DNA of 64,000 nt from Moniliophthora roreri (Eukaryota > Basidiomycota > Agaricomycetes > Agaricales > Marasmiaceae), in assembly GCA_001466705.2 (NCBI GenBank), contig LATX02000249.1, positions 149,360 to 213,359 on the forward strand. Reading direction: 5' to 3'. The translations under genes were made by a program, and so were the position numbers. Below the pieces are notes generated by a model. It saw only the letters and a list, made by a program, of their open reading frames with translations, was not told where the DNA came from and made no database searches. Numbering within the stretch: position 1 is the stretch's first letter; the number at the start of each line of letters is the position of its first letter. Of the stretch, positions 23,647-35,048 are shown one piece after another.

Positions 23647-26019
23647 GCACCTTGGTGCAGCGGAGCGAGCCTCGGTTCATCTCATCGGTTTTTGGCAATT
23701 TGAGTTTTGGGACATTGCGACCAGACGCAAATGGTTATCGTACCATCTCGCGTCGACTTTTTTCTTTTTTTTTTTTCTTTGGGTCTCGAGATTGTATTTG
23801 TATCGCGTTAGTCGTATTCAACTACGACGTGTCACCCTTGAAAATAAATTCATATGACAGTTTTCCTACGATAGATGGGGTCAGTATCGCGAGCTTCCCG
23901 ATTGCAAGGTACCTTTAGCACACACACCTCGTAAAAGCAAAGCGCAATCCTGATCAACGAGCCGAGCATCCCCCTTTCCATATCCAGCCGAATCTTGAAG
24001 TCAAATGGAAAGAAAAACGACCTCAGACGGACGTGGATTCTGGTAGACTGTATTCCTGGTCTTTGAGAAGTCAGTACGGCACAGAACCGAGTCCAGCAGA
24101 ACATACCTTCACAAGAGAAGAAACAAGTTAACTCAGTAGAGCGAGTTAGAGTGAGTGTCTTCTGGTGGTTTCTTGTGGACCTCTTCATTCTGAATACACG
24201 CGAGCCGTAAAAAGACGATTCCAAGAATTTTTTTTCGGTGACAGGTGCCCACGTGCAGAATTCACGGTCACGGGCTGGGTGCGTCTTTTCAATTGTGTCT
24301 TTTGGCGTGTCTACTGACTATAACGGCGCCGGAAGAGATCTACTGCGACTAAGATTTCATACATAATCACGTTCTCGTTCTGAAATTTATAGTTTTTGGT
24401 ATCATTAGAAAAAAAAAAGGGCAACGTGGGCTCGTGGGAGATCCGGCTTACACCAGCGCTTATCTACCTTGACTTTGGACTGCAATGTCGTTCGGACGCA
24501 ACCTCACCTGTCACTTCCTCAATAACTCCAAGGATCTCATGTCTGTCTTCTCGTAACATAGAGCTTCGGTCAATTGATAATGTGAGCAGTCCAATATCAA
24601 ACAAAAACTGACTCGATGTAACGTGTTTTCGACTAGACGACTCCCTTGCCAGTGGTCGGATCAAGGGCGAAGGCTGGAATCTGAAGCAGTGAAGATAGAA
24701 AGAGTAGATATTAACATAGGTGTGTACTGTCTTGCAATAAAATTGGCATCGAATCAACGGAGTCTCCAAGCAGCACGTATGCCAGCCGGATTTATCACAC
24801 ACGGTTCGACATATGTCTCCCAGATACGAGGGATTTTTGCCAGTCATCTTGCGAAGTCGCAGATTATCGGAATCCAACCATATAGGGAATACTTATTTTC
24901 CCTCGAGTCCATCCTAAAGCCTTAGACCGCTCGCGGTGCTTTTGGTTTGTCGGGATGATGTGGGTGCCTGTCAGCGTTGGAACATGAATACAGGATGTCA
25001 GTTCATTGGATTTTGGATTGGGTCGACTAGCTGTTAGAGGATCTAAAAGAGTAGTCAGGAGACATGTCGTTATCCAAACGCTTTGGTACGTACGCCGTTC
25101 TGCGAACTAGTAAAAGTTCTAACCCCGTGTCCCGCACAGTTTCCCTCGATTTATATCGGCCGAATCTCTGTTTCCCATCTCGAAAAGTGTACATAACCTA
25201 GTCGCGGTTCTCGATTCTACGAAAAACTATCCTTCCTTCCCCGACAGCTTCTCGTGCCTGGTTGTGTTACGTTTAGAGTGTCCGATGATGCTGAATGGAC
25301 GTAAATCATGGAACAGCGCTCGGAGAATGTGACTTCTCTCTGACATGGCTAACATTGGTCAGGAGCCCCACTATGTAGGGAATCTTTTCCGGTCGCTCCT
25401 GCTACAGCTTGGAAGCTTACCTGATGCGCAAACGGAACCATGTCGTTCACAAGGCCCTTGTCGTCGCTGTAACCTGAGAGATGAATTCGACGCAAAAAGC
25501 GTAATTCCTGGGAAAATATCATTTAGGCTGAGGAGGGAACCGAACTGTACATTCCCCTATCTCTCGCGTTCGTGGAAGTGTTCTGACTTATCTTTCGAAC
25601 TGCGCCAAACAGGTCTTCGAGCATGCTATTTCTGCAAGCTACAGCGTGATAGGCCTCAGCGTTCAATTACAATACTTATTTTTTGCCTCTGCCTGTCACT
25701 CTGAAAATACTGTTGCCGATGGATGTCGTGCCAGGACGGACGACGTGTCAAACTTCTCGAGAGGCTCCTCCAGATATCTGTTTTGGCCCGTGGTTTTTAC
25801 TTTCGCGTCACAATAGATAGGATTTACATTGGTGTAACAAGAATGCCTGTTTCATGAATGAGTATGAAAATACATATGAAAATACTATATCTCTGTTGCA
25901 GAAGTTCCAGCTCTCACAACATGACCACTCTGTACCATGTGTACACCCAGGCTCCTGTCAAAGGAAACATTGTATGAGTATCTGTTATGAAGAGGTATAG
26001 TAGTGACAACATACACAAA
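23647..26019. other. 5' part of duplicated unit 1, no firm gene
   Basis: Parts of this stretch (23,665-24,455 and 25,485-26,019) match 29,119-30,310 and 30,310-30,852. The section 24,456-25,484 has no counterpart in unit 2. Within it, a minus-strand frame (24,877-24,464, 137 codons) with possible splice sites near 24,680 and 24,840 could be part of a small gene, but no domain is recognised and the call is not made. Confidence 0.35.
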
Positions 26020-28016
26020 TCAACCAATATGTGGGATGAAATTTAGCCATTGCACTGCCTGATATGCACTGGGAGGAAGATCCCTCAGTGCCATCAATGC
26101 GAGCACAATGAGCCATATTCTCGCCATGGTATACAGTATACCCAAGATAAGCCCAGAAGTGCCCACCAAAATATCCTTCATAATCACCAAAAAGCCAGGC
26201 CATTTTGATAGGCTGTTAATAAATTCATCCACCTTATCCTTGTAGCGACCCATAACATGAATAGGTCCAGCAGAGAGTGGCAAAACAGCCACCAAGATAG
26301 ACATAATCCACCACTGCAGCTGCTCTGCTTCTGTTGGGAAATTGAAGGACCAAGCAATACAATGCAGAGCTCCAAAAGCAACTGCAATCAGATAGACAGC
26401 AGCATATAGTTCAATTGGATCACTATCCAGCCTTGAGGAAAAAAGTGAATTGTCCTTGCCTTCCATGATTGATTGGAAACCTGCAAGAAATGGTATGGTA
26501 GGGAGGAGTGCAAGAACCAAAAGAATCTGGAGCATAACCCTCCCTTTCTTCCATGCCCCATGAAAACTTGCTTTGTGAAGACTGGATACAATATACCTCC
26601 TGATCCCTATGATCTTTGCTTTCACAGTGGACATCCATGATGTTAGAGTAGCCCTAGGTTCATCTGCATAAGATTGGTTCCTCCATAACCTGTGAAAGCT
26701 GGATATGATATATCTCCTGATCCCTGCGATCTTTGCTTTCACCCATGACGTTAGAGTAGTTTGCAGTTCTTCTGCATGAGGTGGAAGATCCTCATCTATA
26801 CGCCAAGTGACCCGAACTGGGTACCGGACACGAAGGGGCTTGTTCCACCACAGGAAGTAGGTTATAAAGTTGAGAAATGCAAAAGCCAGGGTGATGATTT
26901 CAAGCTCAGTTATTGCAAGTCCTTGGGCACCCCGAGCAATGCATTGCAGAATGAACCATGTAGTCTGGACAATTGCAATGGTCTTGGATAAGACATCTGC
27001 ATGGCTTCTATCCTGAATTTCCTCCTCAGTTATTGAGATGTGGCAGTGATAGAGGAGGTACTCCAAGGGACATGCATATTCTTTCTGTTTAGATGTTAAT
27101 CTGTGGAAGATCTTGAGAGAAGCAAGCAGACTTACTGTAATAGCATCTGTCCTGTTCTCTAGCCCTGTCTTTCCAGATCTGCTTTCCTCTGGTTTGTTCA
27201 AAAGAGATGCATATTCCTCCTGTCAAGACATTGATCTGCAGAAGATCTTGAGAGAAGCAAGCAGACTTACTGTGATAGTGTCTCTCCCATTCTCTAGCTC
27301 CATCTTGCCAGGTTCACTTTCCTCTGATTTGTTCAAAGAAGATGCATGTTCCTCCTGTTGGGATGTTGACCTTCAGAAGATTTTAAGAGAAGGCAAGCAG
27401 GCTTACTATAGTAGCATCTGTCCCATTCTCTGGCCCTGTCTCACCAGGTTTGCTTTCCTCTGATTCATTATTTCTTTTAATCCCATGAATGTGCTGTATT
27501 GCTTTGTAGTCTTCATCGTGCCAGCTGTCGTTGGCCCACAGAATGTGACTGTATTCATCCCTTTCATAAAGTGCAAAGCCTCCCATCAGGATGAAAAAAG
27601 CATGTGTCTTGCTCAAGCGGTACTCTATGAAAGTTATTGAACTTCACTATACAGGAATTGAGTGAGCAATGCTTACTCTTGAACTGCTTAATGATCTTCC
27701 GCGCCGAGAACCATTGCCTCATCGCCCACAACACAATCAGCTCCGGCGCAATGAGCGCCATGACCATGATTCCCGCATTTTGGAGGGTTACAGTAACAGT
27801 ATTGTTATGGTGGGGAGTGGGAACATTGGGATGTATAGCGACCCATGTACATATGAAGACGACGGAAAGACAGCTCCATATAATGCCGGGTACGGTACGA
27901 CAACCATGAATGTCATCGCATGTAACAGAGGAATCGTCCGCCATGGAAGCCAATGATGACTCTGAAGTGTTCGTTCCTGCGAGTAGGGGCCGAGCCAAGG
28001 CATATAGGATGAGCAT
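26020..28016 (-). CDS. Uncharacterised multi-pass membrane protein, copy A (596 aa)
   Basis: Five exons on the minus strand: 28,016-27,677, 27,624-27,407, 27,354-27,271, 27,219-27,136 and 27,084-26,020. They join in frame with GT..AG introns to 596 codons. The N-terminal part has CRTVPGIIWSC followed by two membrane segments ending LIVLWAMRQW. The middle has SKTHAFFILMGGFALY. The C-terminal part has EEIQDRSHADVLSKTIA, then LAITELEIITLAFAFLN, WWNKPLRVRYPVRVTW and several more helices, ending in WLNFIPHIG. I recognise this as a large, functionally unknown Agaricomycete family. About eight membrane segments are visible. Exons 3 and 4 (28 codons each) are tandem copies related to the 3' end of exon 2, absent from copies B and C. 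Exons 2-5 are CpG-poor, exon 1 is not. Confidence 0.85.
27085..27490 (-). repeat. Tandem 135-bp exon-intron cassette, three copies, inside copy A
   Basis: Units of an 84-nt exon plus an intron of about 51 nt repeat with a period of 135-136 bp. The donor sites are at 27,135, 27,270 and 27,406, and the acceptors end at 27,085, 27,220 and 27,355. Exon parts share the pattern KxEESxxGK followed by ENxxDxIT. The first unit is the 3' end of exon 2. All phases are 0, so the added exons keep the frame. Paralogues B and C have one unit. Confidence 0.85.
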
Positions 28017-29118
28017 TGTGGGTCGTTGATAGACTCTTAGTCACGGTGCACATGGGGTATTAAAGCTTGGACCACGGCGTGATTCATGCGGAGAACATGC
28101 TCTGTGGGCATACCAGCAGCTATCCTCGTGTCTGGGCGCCAATAACGCGATCATAGAAGTGCTTCTTCGAATTCTTTTGACACGACTGTACAGAACAGCA
28201 CCATGAGAAAAGGGGCGGCGTGAATGAGTCCTGTCACTGCGCAACCGGTGAGAACTGAACTGTGGACTATTTATAGCAGTCAGCGAGGGACATCGACGTA
28301 CCAGGCTGCTGCAAGCTTCGGTATACAGTGTCATCCCCGGGGTTTGTTCGTGGACGAAAAAATAGGACCTCCACTTTACGGAGTGGCGATATGTACATTA
28401 GATGTCCTTGTACCCAAAAGGTTGCCAAAAAGCGCGACAGATTAGGTGCGTCGATGTGCGATCTATCGTCCACACCGCATGTTGCAGGCATTGTAGGCTC
28501 AAATTCCATCTGTCACCTACGCAGGACCAGAATGTTGGCGTTTCTCCGCAGCGAGTCGTGTAATGTGAACAGGTGTCCAACTCGCAAGTCTAGTGAAAGT
28601 AGTGTGGGATATGCAGTTTCCAAATTCAACCAACTTCGCGGCGATTGAACGCCCTGGGTGAGCTGATCGTCTGCACTTGTAGAAAGTGCTGGTGCTGGAG
28701 CTGTCAATCAACCAAAGTGTTTCGAGGTTCCACTGCTCTTACTTGGACACTCATATACCAGTTCCTCGTCTTGCGAGCCAGTATCAGGTGCTACCCGGAG
28801 CAGACAGGGTAGTCGAGTCTTCTTTTCTGCCCGAACGAACGATCGACGACGATAAAACGCGGTTTATTGCCGAAGAATGAGACCTAAAAAAAGAATACAA
28901 GGGAACGATTCGTTCGATCAATGCCTCTCGCCTCAGGAATTGTGTATCTAATAAGCAGGTTCAGAAGAACGTCTGACGTACGGAAATACTAAGTAGGGTT
29001 GTCGAAGTTGCGGTCATGGTTGTTGCAGTGAAAGACGCGCCGGGCGCTAATATCATCGGCTCTTGTTCCGCGATCACCACGATAAGGCTCTATGTGTCCC
29101 CTTAATTCATTTCTGTCT
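28017..29118. other. Upstream region of copy A, no gene recognised
   Basis: The sequence resembles 32,546-33,600 upstream of copy B. Overlapping open frames on both strands (28,224-28,711) lack domains and are not conserved as frames in the other unit. It is probably promoter and spacer. Confidence 0.5.
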
Positions 29119-29709
29119 CGCGAGCCTCGGTTCATCTCATCGGGTTTTGAAAATTTGAGATCTGGGACATTGCGACCAGACGTAAATGGGTATCGTACCA
29201 TTCCGCATCGACTTTTTTTTTCTTCTTTTCTTTGGGTCTTGAGATTGTATTTGTATCGCGTTAGTCGTATTCCACTACGACGTGTCACCCCTGAAAATAA
29301 ATTCATATGGCAGTTTTCCTACAATAGATGTGTCAGTGTCGTAAGCTTCCCGATTGCAAGGTATCTTTAGCACACACGTCGTAAAAGCAAAGCGCAATCC
29401 TGATCAACGAGCCGAGCAACCCTCTTTCCCAGCCGAATCTTGAAGTCCGATTTTAAAAAAAATATCTTAGACGGACGTGAACTCCAGCAGACTGTATTCC
29501 TGATCTTTGAGAGAGGTCAGTACGACACAGAACCGAGTCCAGCAGAACATACCTCTAAAAGAAACAAGCTAACTCAGTAGAGCGAGTTAGAGTGAGTGTC
29601 TTCTGGTGGTTTCTTGTGGGTTGCCTCTTTATTCTGAATACACGCGAGCCGTGAAGAGATGGAACAAATGAAAGATGATTCGGCCAAGAATTTCTTCGGC
29701 GACAAGTGC

Positions 29710-30084
29710 CAAGGGGGGTGCAGGACCTAAATTTCTGGTCCGGGGTGGGGGGTTCGAACTTTGTTAAAAAATTTTTGGACCTCACCTAAATCATGCCCCT
29801 GACAGGCTTTTTTTGGGCTTTGGGAGCTCCCAAAATTGACATATCTACTTCATTATTTGAGTTTCACCCATATTTCCAAGGGTTTCAGGACAACAGAAGG
29901 TAACATCAACATGGGAGAAGGTGAGCAACATTGATGATGACGAGCCTGGAAAATGACTTACCTTTTTTGGATATGTCTGTGGGGATAACATACCAAATAA
30001 GGCAGGAGGGGGGTGGTACCACCCCACTCGGCCTTAAAAATTTTTTCGACCTCGTGTACTTGTTAAATTTTTGGACCCCCCTTG
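29710..30084. mobile_element. MITE, hAT-like, 375 bp, with 8-bp target-site duplication
   Basis: The insert starts CAAGGGGGGT and ends ACCCCCCTTG, so terminal inverted repeats are 10 bp. ACAAGTGC flanks it on both sides (29,702-29,709 and 30,085-30,092). The duplicated unit 1 shows the empty site near 24,239-24,250 (GACAGGTGCCCACGTG). An 8-bp duplication with C-A-rich ends fits the hAT superfamily. No transposase is encoded. Confidence 0.85.
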
Positions 30085-30852
30085 ACAAGTGCTCACGTGC
30101 AGAATTCACGGTCACAAGCTGGATGCGTCTTTTCAAATCAGAGTCAATTGTGTCTTTTGACGTGTCCACTGAGTTTAATGGCGCTGGAAGAGATTTACTG
30201 CAGCTAAGATTTTGTCATCACATCCTTGTTCTGAAACTTGTAGCTTTTGGTATCGTCAGAAAACAAAGGCAACGTGAGAACGCGTGGGAGATCCGGCTTA
30301 CCAGCGCTTGAGTTCGACGAAAGAAGCGTAATTCTTGGCAAAATACCATTTAGGCTGAGAAGCGAACCAAACTGTACATTCCCTTACCTCTCGTGATCGT
30401 CAAAGTATTCTGACTTATCTCTCGAAGACTGCACCAAGCAGATCTTCGAGCACACTATTTCTGCAAGTTACAGCGCGATAGGCCTCAGCGTTCAATTACA
30501 ATGCTCAACTACCTCTGCTTGTCATTCGAAGATACTATGTGTTGACAGATATTGCGCCAGGATGGGACGACGTGTCAAAGGTCTTGAGAGGCTCCTTCGT
30601 CTCTGCGCGCGACTGTGAGCCCAATTTCACCTTTGCATCGTAATTAAAATTTACATCGCTGTAACGGGAACGCTTGTCCTGATGAATAAGTACGAATACA
30701 TATATAAAAACATCATATTTCTGTTGCCAAAGTCCCAGCCCTGCAGCCGATCACGATACCGCTCTGCACCATGTGTACATCCAGGCGTCTGCCAAAGGAA
30801 GCATTGTTAGCATCTATTATGAAGAGGTATAGTATCAACTGTCGTACACAGA

Positions 30853-32545
30853 TCAACCAATATGTGGGATGAAATTTAGCCATTGCACCGCCTGATATGC
30901 ACTGGGAGGAAGGTCCCTCAGTGCCATCAGTGCAAGCACGATAAGCCATATCCTCGCCGTGATGTACAGTATAGGCAAGAGTAGAACGGTAATGCCCACG
31001 AAAAAGTCAAAAATAACCTTAATAACCTTTGACAGACCACGCCATGCTACTCTGTCAAAGAAATCATCCACCTTACGCTCGTAGTGGAATATGGAATGAG
31101 TGGCTCCAGTCGAAAGTGGCAGAACAGTCACCAAGGCGGACATAATCCGCCATTGCAACTGCTCCACTTCTGTTGGGAACTCAAAGGACCAAGCGATACA
31201 ATGCAGGGCTCCAAAACCAACTGCAATCAGATATGCAGCAGCGTATAGCTTGGGTGGATCGCTAACCAGTTGTGAGGAAAAGAGTGAAGTGTCCTCGCCT
31301 AGTAGGATATTGCCAAAGCTCACGAGAAGTGGCAGGATAGGGTAGAGTGGGACCGCTGCAAATTCAGAATAATTGTCAGCTACTTCCTCCCATGCCGCGT
31401 GGAAACTGGACACAATATATTTCCCGGCCACTACAATCTCTGTTTTCACAGAGAATATCCACGATGTTAGGGTAGCCCTGTCTGCACGAGACGTACCCTT
31501 CCTTGGCCTGCGAACACCAGATGCTATATGCTGCCCGATCCCTGCCATCTCTGCTTTCACAGCAAATAACCGTGGCATTGGGATAGCCCTATTTTCACCT
31601 ACACGAGGTGAGAGATTCTCGCCCAGATACCAAGTGAACCGAACTGGGTACCGAACACGAAGAGGCTTGTTCCACCACAAGAAGTAGGTGATGAAGTTGA
31701 GAAATGCAAAAGCCAGAGTGATGATTTCAAGCTCGGTTATTCCGAGTCCTTGGGCACCCCGCGCAATGGACTGCAAGATAAACCATATAGTCTGGACGAT
31801 TGCAATGGTCTTGGATAAGACATCTGCATGGCTTCTGTCCTGGATCTCTACCTGTGTTACTGAGATGTAGCCGTGATAGAGGAGGTACTCCAAGAGGCAT
31901 TCATATTTATCCTATTTAGGCGGTGACCGGGGAGAATCTTGAGAGAGGGCGAGCAGACTTACGGTGATATCAGATGTAGTATTCTCTTGTTCGCTCTTGT
32001 CTACTTGTCTGCGGTGCTTCTCTATCTCTTCCACCAGTTCCCTGTCAGCGCGACCCCAGCCCTTCTCCCAGAGAACATGAGAAAATTTATCCCCTTCATA
32101 AAGCGCGAAGCCACCCATCAGAATGAAAAAAGCGTGCGTCTTGCTCAGGGGGTATTCTTTGAAGGTTACTGAGTTTCGTTACACAGGAGTGGAAAAGGAA
32201 ATGCTTACTCTTAAACTGTTTAACAATATTCTGTGCCGAGAACCATTGCCTCATCGCCCACAGCACGATCAGTTCCGGCGCAATGAGTGCCATGAACATA
32301 ATGCCAGCATTATGGAGAAGAACAACTGAAGTGTGTTCACCGTGCCGAGGAACGTTGGGATGTATAGCGACCCATGTACAGATAAATACGACGGAAACAC
32401 AGCTCCATATGATTGCGGGTACAGTACGACAACCATGGATGTCATCGCATGCAGCAGCGGAACCGTCCGCCACGGAGGCCAACAATGGCTCGGAAGTGTT
32501 CGTTCCTGTGAGTAGGGGCCGAGCCAAGGCATATAGGATGAGCAT
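30853..32545 (-). CDS. Uncharacterised multi-pass membrane protein, copy B (529 aa)
   Basis: Three exons on the minus strand: 32,545-32,209, 32,156-31,963 and 31,911-30,853, with GT..AG introns of 52 and 51 nt in phases 1 and 0. The 529-residue product has the same layout as copy A: MLILYALARPLL start, CRTVPAIIWSC, LIVLWAMRQW, SKTHAFFILMGGFALY, VEIQDRSHADVLSKTIA, LGITELEIITLAF, WWNKPLRVRYPVRFTW, and the same C-terminus ending WLNFIPHIG. About eight membrane segments are visible. An in-frame ATG at 32,608 exists, but the same region carries a stop in copy A, so 32,545 is preferred. Function is unknown. CpG is normal, in contrast to copy A. It looks intact. Confidence 0.87.
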
Positions 32546-34280
32546 TGTGGGTCGCTGACAGAGACACGGTGCATCATGACATGGGGTATTAAAATCAAAA
32601 CTTGACATGACTGCGCCATGCTGAAAGCCTACCAGTACTTTTCATCGTGTCTGGGCGCCAATAAAGCGATCATAGAAGCGCTTCTTCGATTTCTTTAGAC
32701 ATGAGTGCACAGAACAGCACCATATATGAAGGTCCGGACTGAAAAGGCGTGAATGAGTCCGATCACCGCACAACCGATGAGAACTGAATTGTGGACTATT
32801 TATAGCAGCCGGCGAGCGACATCCACGTACCAGGTAGTTGCAAGCTTCGGTATCCAATGTCATCTCCGGAGCTTGTTTCGTGGACAGAAAAACAGAACCC
32901 CCACTTTACGGAGCGGCGATATGTAGAAGTTCTTGTGCCCAAAAAGTGCGCCAGAACGGGTACGTCAACATGTGGTCTATCGTACAAGCCGCATGCTGCA
33001 GGCATTGTAGGTTAATATTCCATCTGTCACCTATGCAGGACCAGAATGTTGCAGCGAGTTGTGAAATTCGGACAGGCGTCCAACTTCCAAGTTCATGAGA
33101 GCGTTGTGTTATACGTAGTTTCCATGTTCGACCGATCTCGCGGCGATTGAATGTTGAACGCCCTGGCAGAACTGATACCAGAGTCCTGGAGCCGTCGAGC
33201 CTCAAGCTCAACCAAAGTGTTTCAAGGCTCCATTGCTCTCATTTGGGCACCCATACACCTATTCCTTGTTTCTCGAAGGGGTATCAGGCGCTATCCGGAG
33301 CAGACGTGACAGTCGAGTCTTCTTTTCTGTCTGAAGAAACGTTGAAAAGGCCCGGGTGCGGTTTATCACACGTAAAAACCATTCGTTCGATCAATGCCTC
33401 TCGTCTCAGAAATTGTGTATCTAGTAAGCAGGTCATCCTCAGCAGCAGAAAACGTCTGACGTACGTAAATACTAAGGAGGCTGTGTTGTGCCATCATGGT
33501 TGTTGCAGTGAAAGACGCGTCGGCGCTAATGTCATCGGCTTCTTGTTTTCGCGACCACCACCACATGGCTCTACATCTCCCATCAGCTCATTTACGTCCC
33601 GTCGAGCCTGCTATTCACGAAATGAAATCAAGATTCGATCATAAAACGAATCTGAGAAGGTACTGGGATACACATTTATTATCCCTCAATGAAAAATGTA
33701 CTGATACAGTTCAATTTGGCTACAGCTGAGACGCACACGGGGAAGAAGAAAATAGAGCACTTTGAGGGAACAGAAGGATCACATTATGTTCGAGTTTGAC
33801 TTGAATGAAGGGGTTATGACTACGGTGAGATGCATAGCTTCTCGTAAAATGTCTATGATGCTCATCTCGCAACACTGTCCTTCGAAGATCCAGTTGACGT
33901 TCAAACCTACATATATCTCGAAGGCAATTTCATCCTTGGTCGGCAATTCGCTCCTCATGCCTATCCGGCTTCAATTCTGCCGTTTTACTCGCAGGGCGGA
34001 TCGGTCAGAAAAGCAAAATGGTGTTTAAGGCGATCTCGGTGCGCTGTTTCTGAGCTGGCGTGTTGTGACTCATCCTAACCTTCCAAGAGTTTTATGGACA
34101 GCGTTTACGCCAAATCTAGTGACTTTCTTCAAAGTCAAGAAATTCTTTCGCTCTCAACCTCAACCTCGGCACCGAACATTCGAGGTCAAGTTCCGCAGCT
34201 GCCTTCCCTTGTAAACATAAGAGATATTCTGGGCGCCAAGTATTTCAAGAATGATGATCCATATCCCATTCGTCGTTGTA
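32546..34280. other. Intergenic, no firm gene
   Basis: 32,546-33,602 is the duplicated upstream region. From 33,603 to 34,280 open frames exist (33,762-34,028 plus and the frame after it) with protein-like stretches but no domain and no convincing start or splice pattern. Confidence 0.4.
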
Positions 34281-34375
34281 GGGGGTATAGCTCAGCTGGG
34301 AGAGCAGCAGACTGAAGCTCCATGTTGGATTACATGTTATTCTGAAGGTCCCGCGTTCGATCCGCGGTACCCCCA
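34281..34375 (+). tRNA. tRNA-Phe (GAA) with a 22-nt intron
   Basis: The acceptor stem GGGGGTA (34,281-34,287) pairs with TACCCCC (34,368-34,374), and the discriminator is A. The D arm is TAGCTCAGCTGGGAGAGC and the T arm is CCGCGTTCGATCCGCGG. The anticodon GAA lies at 34,314-34,316, preceded by T33 and followed by G37. An intron of about 22 nt (34,318-34,339) follows position 37, the canonical site. The anticodon stem has one mismatch at its base. Exons match the minus-strand tRNA at 38.6 kb, but the intron differs. Confidence 0.85.
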
Positions 34376-35048
34376 CCTGTGTGGCACTTGATTCGTTTTT
34401 CCTCGCCACCAATATACTACACCATATTGACCCAATCCCGGTGACTCCAGTACATACGTACGACCTGCGTATATCCGAACTGCAAATTCAACAGCATCGG
34501 ACTTTCGCGAGGATTCACCTCGATTGATCTTTACGGTCTACCCCGGCAAGGTTCAAGCAATCATCTCCGTTTCTTGACCGGGCAGAAGACTATCTTGGCA
34601 CGCTGATGCAGATGGGTTTTCCATTACTCCACCCTCCCACTAGACTCCCGAGATTATGAATGACAATGGACAAGGCTCGGTGCCAATGGAGCTACGCTCC
34701 AGTCCTGACGTCTAAGCAAAGTAGAGTAAGCATTCCCGAGGGTCTCATATCCGATTCCGAGGGAACATCCGACGGGACGATTATACTGTCTTCTTCCCTC
34801 TGTTATTTCTCCAGAAATCCTGAGATATTGAAGTACATAACTGAAAATTGTGCCTCTTCATCATTGAACGAGGTACACATTTAGAACGCTTAAGAATTGA
34901 AGAAGATCACCGGATTGCCGAGTATCTTAGCCGTGGAATGGGGCAGTGCCTGCCGTGATGTAAACGCTGGCGCATTCATAAGCAGCTTACCCCAAGCCAA
35001 AAGTCGATCCACCTTTTTTAACGACCCCTCCTCCACGACCACAAACGC
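34376..35048. other. Intergenic, nothing recognised
   Basis: Spacer between the tRNA and the hydrolase start. No gene seen. It presumably holds the hydrolase promoter. Confidence 0.45.

Larger units (their letters stand above)
23665..29118. repeat. Direct tandem segmental duplication, unit 1
   Basis: The unit starts at CGAGCCTCGGTTCATCTCATC (the match begins near 23,665) and runs to the point where the same sequence restarts at about 29,119. It carries membrane-protein copy A and its upstream region. It differs from unit 2 by about 1 kb of extra sequence (24,456-25,484) and by lacking the 375-bp MITE. Confidence 0.75.
29119..33602. repeat. Direct tandem segmental duplication, unit 2
   Basis: This second unit follows unit 1 head to tail and ends near 33,602, where CGAGCCT recurs. 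It carries membrane-protein copy B. Homology to unit 1 is continuous apart from the missing 1 kb counterpart of 24,456-25,484 and a MITE inserted at 29,710. Confidence 0.75.

Noticed and set aside
24464..24925. Overlapping 137- and 100-codon frames on opposite strands
   Set aside because: Neither has a domain. Candidate splice sites could be found for the minus strand, but the joined product is not recognisable.
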